From Streptomyces sp. Ncost-T10-10d (GTDB lineage Bacteria; Actinomycetota; Actinomycetes; Streptomycetales; Streptomycetaceae): a stretch of 64,000 nucleotides of DNA. Shown piece after piece: positions 46,488 through 55,413 of the stretch (the stretch's first letter is position 1; every line of letters starts with the position of its first letter). A model generated the notes under the pieces. The model ran no database searches, was not told where the DNA came from, and saw nothing but the letters and a program-made list of their open reading frames with translations. Made by a program: the position numbers and the translations under genes. Where the stretch lies: contig NZ_FMDF01000030.1 in assembly GCF_900091955.1 (NCBI RefSeq), positions 1-64,000 on the forward strand. Reading direction: 5' to 3'.

Positions 46488-47630
46488 TCAGAGCAGCGCA
46501 CGGAGCCTGTCGGCCAGCAGGTCCCAGCGCCACTTCTCCTCGACCCAGGCCCGCCCCCGCTCCCCCATCCGCTGCCGCAGCTCCGGGTCACGGAGCAGGG
46601 TGACGATCCGGTCGGCCGACTCCTCCACCGAGCCGCCGCGCACCACCCACCCGGTCTCGCCGTCGAGCACGGCGTCCGGCGCGCCGCCCGAGTCGCCCGC
46701 CACCACCGGCAGTCCGGTCGCGGACGCCTCCAGGAAGACGATGCCGAGGCCCTCCACGTCGAGGCCGCCGCGACGGGTCCGGCACGGCATGGCGAAGACG
46801 TCGCCCGCGCCGCAGTGGGCAGGCAGTTCGTCCCATGGCACCGGCCCGGTGAAGCGCACCGAGTCGCCGACCCCCGTCTCCTCGGCCAGTCGCTTCAGCT
46901 CCTTGGCGTACGGTCCACCGCCGACGATCAACAGCACCGCGTCCGGCACCTGCGCCAGGATCGCGGGCATCGCGAGGATCAGCGTGTCCTGGCCCTTGCG
47001 CGGCACTAGCCGTGACACGCAGACGACCACGGGCCGGTCCGAGAGCCCGAGCCGGGCCCTGATCAGGTCCCCGCCGGAGTCCGGGTGGAAGGTCTTCTCG
47101 TCGACGCCGGGCGGCAGTTGAACCATGCGGTCCGCCGCCTCGGGGCTGAGTGCCGTGGCGATCCGGGAGCGGGTGTACTCCCCCAGGTAGGTGATCGCGT
47201 CCGTGCTTTCCCCGATCCTTCCCAGCAGCTGCCGGGCCGCGGGCAGCTGGGCCCAGCCCGCCTCGTGCCCGTGCGTGGTGGCGACCAGGCGGCGGGCACC
47301 GGCCCTGCGCAGCGCCGGAGCCATCAGTCCGAGCGGGGCCGCGGCGCCGAACCAGACGGATGTGCAGCCGTGTACGCGCAGCAGCTGCACCGCGCGCCGG
47401 GTGACCCGCGGGGTCGGCAGCAGCATCGTCGTACGGTCTCGGACGACGGTGAACGGCTGCTCGGCGTCGAAGGCCGCGGTGGCCGCGATGCCTTCGGGGC
47501 TGCGCTTCCAGGTGGAGGCGTATACGACGATCTGTCCGGGGTCCAGGCGCAGTGCCATGTTGTGCAGGAATGCCTGGATGCCGCCGGGGCGGGGCGGGAA
47601 GTCGTTGGTCACGATCAGGGTCTTGTCCAT
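46488..47630 (-). CDS. GT-B glycosyltransferase family 4 (PimB-type mannosyltransferase)
   Basis: A 380-residue nucleotide-sugar glycosyltransferase. The acceptor side shows TNDFPPRPGGIQAFLHNM, the donor side shows VVCVSRLVPRKGQDTLI, LLIVGGGPYAKELK, and EGLGIVFLEASATGLPVVAG with the EX7E-type nucleotide-sugar contacts. This is the PimB' group, which adds the second mannose to phosphatidylinositol mannoside in actinobacteria. The ATG at 47630 lies eight bases after a TACTGT box on the minus strand, so a leaderless mRNA is likely. Confidence 0.88.
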   Translation of the reverse strand: MDKTLIVTNDFPPRPGGIQAFLHNMALRLDPGQIVVYASTWKRSPEGIAATAAFDAEQPFTVVRDRTTMLLPTPRVTRRAVQLLRVHGCTSVWFGAAAPLGLMAPALRRAGARRLVATTHGHEAGWAQLPAARQLLGRIGESTDAITYLGEYTRSRIATALSPEAADRMVQLPPGVDEKTFHPDSGGDLIRARLGLSDRPVVVCVSRLVPRKGQDTLILAMPAILAQVPDAVLLIVGGGPYAKELKRLAEETGVGDSVRFTGPVPWDELPAHCGAGDVFAMPCRTRRGGLDVEGLGIVFLEASATGLPVVAGDSGGAPDAVLDGETGWVVRGGSVEESADRIVTLLRDPELRQRMGERGRAWVEEKWRWDLLADRLRALL

Positions 47631-47638
47631 CCCGGCCG

Positions 47639-47644
47639 ACAGTA
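47639..47644 (-). promoter_or_regulatory. Candidate -10 box for a leaderless glycosyltransferase transcript
   Basis: Minus-strand TACTGT is followed by eight bases and the ATG at 47630, with no ribosome binding site. Confidence 0.4.
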
Positions 47645-47740
47645 CCGGGCGGCCGGGCCGATGGCTCTCGCACAGGCCGGGCAGGCATCATGGCTCGTCG
47701 TACCCACCGAGCACCCACTGACGAAACGGATGAGGCGTCC

Positions 47741-48991
47741 ATGACGGGATCGACCGGCGCGCGGCCGGCTGTCGCGGTGTGGGCCCTCACCAGGGTCGCG
47801 CTGCTGCTCTGCGTCACGAAGGTGATCACGCTGCCCGGACCGGACGTGACCAGTGATGTCTCGGTGATCTACCACGGCTGGTCCGAGGTCCTGAAGACCG
47901 GTACGTACCCGCAGTCCGACGTCACCTGGCAGTACCCGCCCCTCGCCGCGCTCGCCATCCTCTCCCCCGCCCTGCTGCCGTTCCTGGACTACGCCTCGGC
48001 CTTCTTCGTCCTCGCGTTCCTGTGCGACGGGCTGGTGCTGGGGCTGCTGCTGTACGCGGGCCGCCGGACCGGGCGGTGGACGGCGGGCGCCTGGGTGTGG
48101 GTGGCGGGGGTGCCGCTCCTCGGTACGACCGCGTACGCCCGCTACGACGTGATGGTGGCGGCGGTGGCGGTGGCGGCGCTGCTCGCGGGGATACGGCATC
48201 CGCGGGTGCTGGGGGTGCTCGCCGCCGTGGGTGCGCTGCTGAAGGTGTGGCCGGTGCTGATCCTGGCCGGTACGGCGCGTGGGCCGCAGACGCGCCGGGC
48301 GTGGACGGCCGCGGCGGTGGCGGCGGCCGGGCTGCTGGTGGTCTGCACCGTGGCGATGCCCGGTGCGCTGGCCTTTCTCGGCTTCCAGCGCGACCGGGGC
48401 ACCGAGGTCGAGTCGCTGGGGGCGCTGGTCTTCCATGTGTGGCGGCAGTTCGGCTGGCAGGGCCGGGTGGAGCTGCACTACGGCTCGCTGGAGTTCCTGG
48501 GTCCGCATGTGCCGCTGGTGAGCACGCTCGCTCTCGGCCTGTCCGTCGTGGCCTTCGGCTGGCTGCTGGTGTGGCGGCTGAGGGCCTGCGACTTCCGGGT
48601 GAACACCCCGGCCGACGCGGCGTTCACGGCGGTGCTGCTGTTCACGACGACGAGCCGGGTGATCAGCCCCCAGTACATGCTGTGGCTGGTCGGCCTGGCG
48701 GCGGTCTGCCTGGTCTTCCGCGACAGCCGGATGGGGCTGCCGGCCGTTCTGGTACTGCTCGCCACGGGCATCACTCAGCTGGAGTTCCCGCTCGGGTTCG
48801 TCCATGTGGTGACCAGCGACGCGACGGGCGTGACGCTGATGTTCCTGCGCAACGGCCTGCTGGTCGCGGCGACGCTGATCGCCTGCCGCCGGCTGTGGCG
48901 GCAGACGGTGTCCGGGGGGACGCGCGAGGGCGTGCGGCCGCCGGCCGCCCGGTCCGGCGTCGGCCGGGAGGCCGAGCCGGCCGGCTCCTGA
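47741..48991 (+). CDS. GT87 (DUF2029) integral membrane mannosyltransferase
   Basis: A 416-residue polytopic GT-C protein with about nine or ten membrane segments. GPDVTSDVSVIYHGWSEVL near the N-terminus and TTTSRVISPQYMLWLVGL are typical of GT87 polyprenol-phosphate-mannose-dependent transferases. It lies divergently beside the PimB-like gene, so the two may contribute to the same cell-envelope glycolipid. I chose the ATG at 47741, which starts at the first conserved segment. Its stop is 11 bases from the end of the convergent peptidase gene. Confidence 0.88.
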   Translation: MTGSTGARPAVAVWALTRVALLLCVTKVITLPGPDVTSDVSVIYHGWSEVLKTGTYPQSDVTWQYPPLAALAILSPALLPFLDYASAFFVLAFLCDGLVLGLLLYAGRRTGRWTAGAWVWVAGVPLLGTTAYARYDVMVAAVAVAALLAGIRHPRVLGVLAAVGALLKVWPVLILAGTARGPQTRRAWTAAAVAAAGLLVVCTVAMPGALAFLGFQRDRGTEVESLGALVFHVWRQFGWQGRVELHYGSLEFLGPHVPLVSTLALGLSVVAFGWLLVWRLRACDFRVNTPADAAFTAVLLFTTTSRVISPQYMLWLVGLAAVCLVFRDSRMGLPAVLVLLATGITQLEFPLGFVHVVTSDATGVTLMFLRNGLLVAATLIACRRLWRQTVSGGTREGVRPPAARSGVGREAEPAGS

Positions 48992-49002
48992 ACGCGTCCC
49001 GC

Positions 49003-50259
49003 TCAACCGAGCCGGGAGCCCAGATACTCCCGCCAGCGTGCGGTGAAGTCCTGCGGGGTCGTGGACAGCACCTCCTGCATGGCCTGCTCCACCGCCCCGT
49101 CCCGCCCCGAGTGCCCTCCGACGGCGCGGTAGAAGGCGAACAGCTTCTCCTCGCCCCAGTGGTCGGCGATCAGCTCGCAGGCCAGCCAGGCGCCCTCGTA
49201 CGCCCTTGCCAGGCGCGCGGGGTCTCCCGCGAAGCCGAAGTCCTCGTCCGTGGGGAGCTCGGCGGGCGGATCGCCGCGCAGGACGGCGCCGGCCAGTTCG
49301 GGCGCGGCCTGTGCCGCGGTACGGTTCTCGGCTCGGTAGGCCGCCCAGTCGGCGAAGCCTTCGGAGAGCCAGGTCGGGGTGGCGGCGGAGGTGCGGGTGC
49401 GGGTGGCGACATGGGTGATCTCGTGGCTGAGGACGATCCGCTGCCCGAAGGTGCCGAGCATGCCGTACGCCTGCGGGTTGACGATCACCCGGTCCGCGGG
49501 CGCCCGGTCCGGACCGCCGGTCCGCCCGGTGGTGACGGCCGCGATGCCCCGGTAGTTCGCCGCCGGTGACCCCAGCAGATCCGCCATGTCCCCCACGGTG
49601 TGCGGTACGAGCACCAGCACGCGGCCTGCCCAGCGTTCCGGCCAGGCGTCCGAGACGGCGGGCACCGCGCGGTCCGCCGCCCGGGCGATCCGGTGCAGCT
49701 CCTGCCCGGTGCGGCCGACCCCGAGGACGAGGCTGTGCTTTCCGCTCACCACCTGGACATCGCCCTGCTGCCAGAGCTGCCGGCCGCCGTCCTTGCCCGC
49801 CCGGTCGCCGACGATGTACCAGCGGTCCTCCGCGCTGTCCCGTCTCAGATCGAGCACCCGGTCCGCGGCGACCGGGGCGGCGTCGTAGCCCTTGATCCGG
49901 TAGCGCAGCTGTATGTCCGCGGTCGCCCGGTCGGTGCCCTGTCCGGTCACGCCCGTCAGCCGGTACGTCCATGAGCTCAGCGGTACGTCCGCGAGGTTGT
50001 CCAGTTCCCGGCGCTGGGCCGTGCGCAACCCGGTGGCCCGCGGGTCTATGGCGGCCAGATAGGCGTCCGTGTCGTGTTCCAGCACGGCGGCCGCGCGGCG
50101 GTCCAGGGTGGCGCGGATGCCGCGGGCGGTGGAGTCCGGGGCGGCGCCGTCGTCGGGGGCCGCGCAGGCGGAGGCGGACAGCAGCCCGGCGAGCAGCACT
50201 CCCGCCGTGCGCCGTCCTCGGTCACGTCCCCGTCGCGCGGTCCGCCGACTGTCAGCCAC
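49003..50259 (-). CDS. Exported HExxH zinc metallopeptidase-like protein
   Basis: A 418-residue secreted protein. The signal peptide is AGVLLAGLLSASACAAP, ending in a Cys that could be lipidated, though the lipobox is not ideal. A gluzincin pattern is present: VLSHEITHVATRTRT followed by WLSEGFADWAAY, supplying two His and the third ligand Glu. The N-terminal 200 residues look like a lipid- or polymer-binding domain. GTG 50259 is chosen as it gives a normal signal peptide. The substrate is unknown. It is 17 bases downstream of the first NlpC/P60 gene's stop, on the same strand. Confidence 0.82.
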   Translation of the reverse strand: MADSRRTARRGRDRGRRTAGVLLAGLLSASACAAPDDGAAPDSTARGIRATLDRRAAAVLEHDTDAYLAAIDPRATGLRTAQRRELDNLADVPLSSWTYRLTGVTGQGTDRATADIQLRYRIKGYDAAPVAADRVLDLRRDSAEDRWYIVGDRAGKDGGRQLWQQGDVQVVSGKHSLVLGVGRTGQELHRIARAADRAVPAVSDAWPERWAGRVLVLVPHTVGDMADLLGSPAANYRGIAAVTTGRTGGPDRAPADRVIVNPQAYGMLGTFGQRIVLSHEITHVATRTRTSAATPTWLSEGFADWAAYRAENRTAAQAAPELAGAVLRGDPPAELPTDEDFGFAGDPARLARAYEGAWLACELIADHWGEEKLFAFYRAVGGHSGRDGAVEQAMQEVLSTTPQDFTARWREYLGSRLG

Positions 50260-50276
50260 CCGATCGAGAGTACGGG

Positions 50277-51305
50277 TCAGATGCGGGTGACCGAGGAGAC
50301 GGGCATCATGCCGACGGGGTCGTAGCGCACCGGGGCGCCCGGGTAGGGGGCGTGGATCACCTGGCCGTTGCCGACGTACATACCGATGTGGCCGGCGTCC
50401 GCGCGGTAGACGACCAGATCGCCGGGGCGGGCCTCGGAGAGCGGCACCATGTGTCCCGCGTACCGCTGGGCCTGCGAGGTGCGCGGCAGGCTGACCCCGG
50501 CCCGGGCGTACGCCCACTGCATCAGCCCGGAACAGTCGAATCCGGCGGGTCCGCTGGCCCCCCAGATGTACGGGCGGCCCAGCGCCTCCCGGACCGCCAT
50601 GACGGCTGCGGCGGCCCGTGCGGAGCCGGCCGGCAGATCGGCCATGGCCGGGAACGCGTCGTCGCGGCCGGAGCGCGAGGACCGCTCGAAGTCCGCCCTG
50701 TCGGCGCTGGGCAGCGCGTCCAGCAGCTGCTTGGCCCGGGCGATCTTGCGCTCGACGGTCCGTCTGTGGCGGGTGACGGCCGCCCTGTTGCGCTCCAGAT
50801 CGGCCAGCGCCCGGGCGGCCTCCGCGCGGGTCTGTGCGAGAGAGCGCTGAGCCTGCTGGAGCTGCCGCAGCTCGGCGGCCTGATGCTCGGTCAGGCGGTC
50901 CAGGCTGGCCGCCCGGTCGAGGTAGGTGTCCGGATCGGAGGAGAGCAGCAGAGCGAGCGAGGGATCGAGGCCGCCCGAGCGGTACTGCGCGCTCGCCACC
51001 GAACCGAGCGCCGTACGCATCCGGTTGAGGCGTTCCTGGTCGCGGGCCGCCCGGTCCTGGGTCCGCTTCAGCTCGCCGCGCAGCCGGTCGGCGTTCTCAC
51101 CGGCCTTGTTGTACTGCTCGGTGGCCCGCTCCGCCTCGCTGTACAGCCGGTCGACCCGGGCCTTGGCGGTCCGGGGCGTGTCCTGCGGGTCGGCGTTCGC
51201 GGTGGCCGCCCCGAGGGTGGCGGCCGCGGTCGCCGCCGCGGCCGACAGAACGGTGGCCCGGACGCTCACGTTGAGGCCGGGCTGTGTGGAACGGCGATGG
51301 GACAC
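50277..51305 (-). CDS. Secreted NlpC/P60 peptidoglycan hydrolase with coiled coil (first copy)
   Basis: A 342-residue exported D,L-endopeptidase resembling RipA/Rv-like actinobacterial wall hydrolases. A signal peptide (SAAAATAAATLGAATANA) is followed by a long helical coiled coil (about residues 40-220) and a C-terminal NlpC/P60 domain with the nucleophile in GFDCSGLMQWAY and the His in DAGHIGMYVG. GTG 51305 or 51308 is the likely start, giving VSHRRSTQPG. It is a tandem paralogue of the next gene, which has the same length, so the pair probably cleaves septal or hyphal peptidoglycan. Confidence 0.92.
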   Translation of the reverse strand: MSHRRSTQPGLNVSVRATVLSAAAATAAATLGAATANADPQDTPRTAKARVDRLYSEAERATEQYNKAGENADRLRGELKRTQDRAARDQERLNRMRTALGSVASAQYRSGGLDPSLALLLSSDPDTYLDRAASLDRLTEHQAAELRQLQQAQRSLAQTRAEAARALADLERNRAAVTRHRRTVERKIARAKQLLDALPSADRADFERSSRSGRDDAFPAMADLPAGSARAAAAVMAVREALGRPYIWGASGPAGFDCSGLMQWAYARAGVSLPRTSQAQRYAGHMVPLSEARPGDLVVYRADAGHIGMYVGNGQVIHAPYPGAPVRYDPVGMMPVSSVTRI

Positions 51306-51469
51306 CACAGGACGCCGCACTCCCTTCCGCTGTACGCAGATGTGCGCAGCCCCTGCCGCCCGGGGCGGGCGGACCGACGACCGGGAGCTGCACGGCAGGC
51401 AGACAGTAGTCGGACGGTTACGGAGCGACCAACGACCGCGCCGGGCGACAGGGCGGCAGAAACGGCGAC

Positions 51470-51502
51470 GCCCCGCCGGTGACCTGTGGTCTCCGGCGGG
51501 GC
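51470..51502 (-). terminator. Hairpin terminator after the second NlpC/P60 gene
   Basis: GCCCCGCCGG (51470-51479) pairs with CCGGCGGGGC (51493-51502), and the interior GACC/GGTC extends the stem. It lies 43 bases beyond the stop at 51546. Confidence 0.7.
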
Positions 51503-51545
51503 GGACTGTCTGCGCGGGCGCGGGAATTCGCCCGTTCGGGCGTCG

Positions 51546-52574
51546 TCAGCCGACGCGCACGCCGAACTGGAAGCTGCCGATGGTGTTCATCGACTCGTAG
51601 CGCACGACCGTGCCCGGGTACGGGGCGTGCAGGACGGTGTTGTTGCCCGCGTAGAGGCCCACGTGCGCGGTGTTGTTGAAGAAGACCAGGTCGCCCGGCT
51701 TCAGCGCGCTGCGCCCGATGTGGACTCCGTCGTTGACCTGGGTGTAAGTGACCCGGGAGATCTGGACGTTGGCCTGGGCGTAGGCCCACTGGGTCAGCCC
51801 GGAGCAGTCGAAGGAGCCGGGGCCGGTGCCGCCGCGGCCGTACGGCTTGCCCACCTGGGTCTTGGCGGCGTTCAGAGCGGCGGCGCCCCAGGCGGAGGCG
51901 GGGAGCTCGTTGCCCAGTTCGACCCGGTCGCCCGCGGAGCGGCTGGCGCGCTGCTGGTCCTCGCGCATCTTCGCACGCTCGGCGGCGGTCATCGAGTTGA
52001 GCAGTTGCTGCGCCTTGGCCAGCTTGGTCTGGAGGTCCTTCTTCTTCTCGCCGAGCGTCTTGCGTACGTCCGCGAGGTCACCGAGCTTGTCCTGGGCCTC
52101 CTTGCGCTCCTGCGCGAGGACCCGCTGCTTCTCCTGGATCTTGCCCAGGGTCTCGGTCTGCTTGGCCGTCAACTGGTCGAGGGCCGAGGCCTCGTCGAGG
52201 AAGGTGTCCGGGTTGGACGAGAGGAAGAGCTGCACCGACGGGTCGATGCCGCCGGAGCGGTACTGCGCCGCCGCGAGCGAACCGAGGCCGTTGCGCAGGT
52301 TGTTGAGCTCCTGCTGACCGCGGGCCACCTTGTCCTGCAGCGCGCCGACTTCCTTCTCCAGCTTCTGCTGCTTCTCCTTGGCGCCGTAGTACTTCTCGTT
52401 GGCGTCGCCGGCATCGTGGCTGAGCTTCTCGACCTCTTCCCGGACTTCACCCTTGGAGGGCTTCGGGTCGGCGTGGGCCGCCTGGGAGGTCAGCGCGACG
52501 GCTGCGGCGGCGGTCGCGGTGAGCACGGTCACACGGGCGCGGCTCGGCTGCTTGGGACGGCGGTGGGACCCCAC
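51546..52574 (-). CDS. Secreted NlpC/P60 peptidoglycan hydrolase with coiled coil (second copy)
   Basis: A 342-residue exported wall hydrolase. The signal region (VTVLTATAAAAVALTSQAAHA) is followed by a Lys/Glu/Gln-rich coiled coil of about 180 residues and the catalytic domain with SFDCSGLTQWAY and NTAHVGLYAG. The GTG at 52574 gives VGSHRRPKQPSR, a start shared with Streptomyces homologues, and GGAG lies upstream. A c-di-AMP riboswitch-like leader precedes it. In Streptomyces such riboswitches control several wall hydrolases, which fits its role. Confidence 0.92.
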   Translation of the reverse strand: MGSHRRPKQPSRARVTVLTATAAAAVALTSQAAHADPKPSKGEVREEVEKLSHDAGDANEKYYGAKEKQQKLEKEVGALQDKVARGQQELNNLRNGLGSLAAAQYRSGGIDPSVQLFLSSNPDTFLDEASALDQLTAKQTETLGKIQEKQRVLAQERKEAQDKLGDLADVRKTLGEKKKDLQTKLAKAQQLLNSMTAAERAKMREDQQRASRSAGDRVELGNELPASAWGAAALNAAKTQVGKPYGRGGTGPGSFDCSGLTQWAYAQANVQISRVTYTQVNDGVHIGRSALKPGDLVFFNNTAHVGLYAGNNTVLHAPYPGTVVRYESMNTIGSFQFGVRVG

Positions 52575-52594
52575 GAAGGCGAGCTCCTTCTTCC

Positions 52595-52700
52595 TTGAGC
52601 CGCCTACCGGGCTGTGGGGGGACTCGATCCCCGGCTCCGTGCATGTCACGGACTCGGCGGCGCCTTCGCTGCCACCCCGGATGGGTGATCAACCGTGCGA
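52595..52700 (-). promoter_or_regulatory. Possible c-di-AMP (ydaO-type) riboswitch before the NlpC/P60 gene
   Basis: On the minus strand the leader holds GCGCCGCCGAGTCCG, then CGGAGCCGGGGA, and near the 3' end CCCGGTAGGCGG, features I recall from ydaO riboswitches before wall-hydrolase genes such as rpfA in Streptomyces. The middle part is shorter than usual, so it may be a divergent or incomplete member. Not confirmed by covariance search. Confidence 0.45.
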
Positions 52701-52858
52701 AGGTTCGAGGCCCGACCCTAGTGACCAACTTGTGATCAGTTCAAATCCTCACAAGAAAAATCTCGTCACAGACTGCACTTCTTTACCCACGACACACAGG
52801 GGGTAGCGGCGACTTGACGGTCCGTTCCCTGATTTCCGCCGAGACCCGGCAAGTGTCA

Positions 52859-54223
52859 CTAGACGCGCGAAAGGCGCTTCAGGAGCAAGACGGACGCAAC
52901 GGGCCTGGCGCCCGCCTTCGCCACTCCGTCGGCGACTTCGCGGTCGGTGGAGACCACCACGACGGGCCGGCCCGGCGGTTCGGCGCGCGCCAGCTGACGG
53001 ATGAGTTCATCAGCGGTCACACCCGGCTTGCTGAACAGCACCCGCACCCCGCGCGGCGGTGCGAGCAGCACCGGGGCGGCCAGTTCGGCCCCGTCGAAGA
53101 CACAGGTCATCTCGGCGCCGGTCTGTGCCGCGAGCACCGCGAGGCCGCCCAGCAGCCTCAATCGCTGCTTCTCCAGCGGCAGCTGCGGATAGCCGGTCTT
53201 GGTGACGTTGTAGCCGTCGACGATCAGATGCGCCTGCGGCAGCGCGAGCAGCTGGTCGAGCAGGGCCGGATCGGTCTCCGAAAGAGCCCTGGCGGCAATG
53301 TCCTTGGGCGACATCCTGCCGGGCTCCACCGCGTCGGCACTGTCCGCGGGGCGGATCGAGGAGGGCGGCAGGGCCAGTTCGCGACGGAGCCCGCGGGCCG
53401 CGTCGAGCACCGTGTCCAGCAGCAGTCGCAACCGCATGTCCTCGACCGAGCGGCCCTCCCTGGCGGCCCTGCGGCCCGCCTCGACGGACGCCTCCGCCTC
53501 ACCGAGCCGCGCCTTGAGCCTACGGGACTCGCTCTCGGCCGCGGAGACCTGGGCAGCCGCCTCGGACCGTACGGCGTCGGTCTCGGCCCGGCTGCGGCGC
53601 AGCGCGGCCTCGCCGCGCTTGACCTCGTTGGTGACACTGCGCAGTTTGCGCTGAAGGGATTCGGCTTCCTTGCGGGCCGCGTCCAGCTCGCCGCGGAGCC
53701 GTTCGGTCTCGCTCTTCGTCTGGGAGCGGGCCTGGGCGAGTTCCTCGCGCAGCCGTTCCAGCTCGCGGCGGCTCTCCTCGTCGGCGCGCTCGGCACCGGC
53801 CCGCTGAGCCTCCTCGCCGGCGGAGGTGACCAGCTTCACCCAGCCGGCCGGGCGCAGCACATAGGCCGCGGCGGCCACATCGACGGGGTCGGCGGCTGCG
53901 GGCGGCGAACCGGCCTCCAGCGCGGCCGCCAGCTCCGGCTGCTCCTCCTTGAGCCGTTCGCCGATGCGCTGCCGGAACAGTGCGTCGCCCTCCAGCGCGG
54001 CCGCCATCGCGTTCCCGGCGAACTTGGCGCGCCGGGTCGGAGTGAAGCGGGCGTACTGTCTCAGCTGGGTCGGCAGTTCGGTGACCGTCAGGCCGCCGAA
54101 CGCGTCCGAGACCAGCGCGACGACCCGTCGCCGTACACCTTCGGGCAGCGGGCGGTCGAGCGCCTCGACGGCGTCGTCGGCCGCCTCGGCCGACTCGGCG
54201 CCGCTAGCGGGCTGCTCCACCAT
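52859..54223 (-). CDS. NYN-domain protein with coiled coil (predicted RNase)
   Basis: A 454-residue protein. The N-terminal 140 residues are helical, the middle (about 150-265) is a Glu/Arg/Ala-rich coiled coil, and the C-terminal 160 residues are a NYN/PIN-like nuclease domain starting AHLIVDGYNVTKTGYPQ with the metal-binding Asp and Asn, plus CVFDGAEL and VVVVSTDREVADG with further acidic residues. This domain order is typical of an actinobacterial RNA-binding family of unclear role. It precedes the zinc-ribbon gene in reverse order, 34 bp apart. Confidence 0.88.
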   Translation of the reverse strand: MVEQPASGAESAEAADDAVEALDRPLPEGVRRRVVALVSDAFGGLTVTELPTQLRQYARFTPTRRAKFAGNAMAAALEGDALFRQRIGERLKEEQPELAAALEAGSPPAAADPVDVAAAAYVLRPAGWVKLVTSAGEEAQRAGAERADEESRRELERLREELAQARSQTKSETERLRGELDAARKEAESLQRKLRSVTNEVKRGEAALRRSRAETDAVRSEAAAQVSAAESESRRLKARLGEAEASVEAGRRAAREGRSVEDMRLRLLLDTVLDAARGLRRELALPPSSIRPADSADAVEPGRMSPKDIAARALSETDPALLDQLLALPQAHLIVDGYNVTKTGYPQLPLEKQRLRLLGGLAVLAAQTGAEMTCVFDGAELAAPVLLAPPRGVRVLFSKPGVTADELIRQLARAEPPGRPVVVVSTDREVADGVAKAGARPVASVLLLKRLSRV

Positions 54224-54257
54224 CCGTCACCCCAAATTGTCTGTCCGCACGGCCCCG

Positions 54258-54500
54258 TCAGGAGTCGGCACCCGGCCTGTCCACCAGTTCGATCTGATCC
54301 ACCGCATTGCACCACCGGCAGCGCACCGACTCGATGGTCTCACTGACCACCTCGCGCTCCTCGACGGTGGATTCCCCGGCCAGGTCGAGATGGACGTATT
54401 CGATGACCTTGGAGGAACGCGTCACGTCGAACCGTGTGAGATTTCCGCAGAGCGTGCAGCGCCAGCGGGTCCCGTCGGTCGGTTGGGGAACCGTCGTCAT
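54258..54500 (-). CDS. Small zinc-ribbon-like protein
   Basis: An 80-residue protein with two Cys pairs, RCTLCGNLTRFDV and VRCRWCNAVDQI (C-x2-C ... C-x2-C), suggesting a zinc ribbon. Between them is a beta-rich acidic stretch. Start ATG 54500 has AGAGGAC upstream. It lies upstream of the NYN gene and likely shares its transcript. The function is unknown; small ribbons of this kind often bind RNA or other proteins. Confidence 0.82.
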   Translation of the reverse strand: MTTVPQPTDGTRWRCTLCGNLTRFDVTRSSKVIEYVHLDLAGESTVEEREVVSETIESVRCRWCNAVDQIELVDRPGADS

Positions 54501-54661
54501 CGTGCGTCCTCTTTCGTCGAGCCTCGTGCCGCCTGCTTCAAGGATCTCGCGGTGCGCCGTCGAACTGCGGATGTCCTGCCGTAACCCTACGGCCTAGCCA
54601 CGTCCCCCCGACACGGCGAGGCGGTCTGTCCCGTTCCCTCCACTTGCGTCATGCTCTGTTC

Positions 54662-55413
54662 ATGATCGATCGGCGGGCTGCGGGCGCCAGATTAACCAGC
54701 GGACTCCTACGGACGGTCACCTCGGGCGGACCGCCGGTGACCTATGCCCTGATCGCCCTGTGCTGTCTGGTCTTCCTGATCAGTCCGCTCTCCGGCTTCA
54801 ACCCGCCCTACGGCACCGCCGACACCCTGCTCGCCGCCCAGGCCGGGTATTTCGAACGCTGGGGCGTGATCCCGAGCGAGCTGTGGGACGGCTCCGCACG
54901 CGCCCTGCTCACCCCGCTGACCGCCCTCTTCGTGCACGGCAGCTGGCTGCATCTGCTCGGCAACATGCTCTTCCTGTACGTGTTCGGGGCGATGGCCGAG
55001 GAACGCATGGGCCATGTGGAGTTCACCTTCTTCTATCTGGGCTGCGGCTATCTCGCACTGGTCGGCTATGCGGCCGCGCACGCCTCGTCCGACCAGACGC
55101 TCGTCGGTGCGTCGGGGGCGATCTCGGCGGTGCTGGGGGCGTTCCTCTATCTGTTCCCCAGGGCCCGGGTCACCAGCCTGTTCCCGTTCCTCTTCTTCCT
55201 GCCGCTGCGCTTCCCTGCCTGGATCGTGCTGATCTTCTGGTTCGTCCTGCAGTGGCTGGCGGTCCAGGGCGCGGGCAGCGGGGCCCCGGCGTGGCTTATC
55301 TGGCCCATGTGGTCGGCTTCGCCCTCGGCTTCCTCTACGCCTGGGGGCGTTACCGGCGTACGGATAGAGTGAAGGCTCCAGCCACGGCCACCGAGGGAGA
55401 AAGTCAGCCGTGA
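54662..55413 (+). CDS. Rhomboid-family intramembrane serine protease, frameshifted, with a TTA codon
   Basis: Membrane protease of about 250 aa. It has the family blocks FVHGSWLHLLGNMLFLYVFG, the catalytic Ser in GASGAISAVLGAFL and, after the shift, the catalytic His in YLAHVVGFALGF. The second part reads in a different frame: restoring one G near 55288-55289 joins the frames through GAPGVAYLAHVV. As given, the product loses the His and would be inactive. A TTA leucine codon at 54692-54694 (residue 11) makes it a candidate bldA target. Start ATG 54662 lacks a ribosome binding site. The corrected stop overlaps the next gene. Confidence 0.85.

Noticed and set aside
52621..52640. GATCGAGTCC-like segment resembling a tRNA T-loop
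   Set aside because: No cloverleaf can be drawn; the bases belong to the riboswitch-like leader.
52814..54346. Plus-strand frame of 510 codons over the NYN gene
   Set aside because: Its composition mirrors the sense gene and the NYN/coiled-coil protein is the better interpretation.
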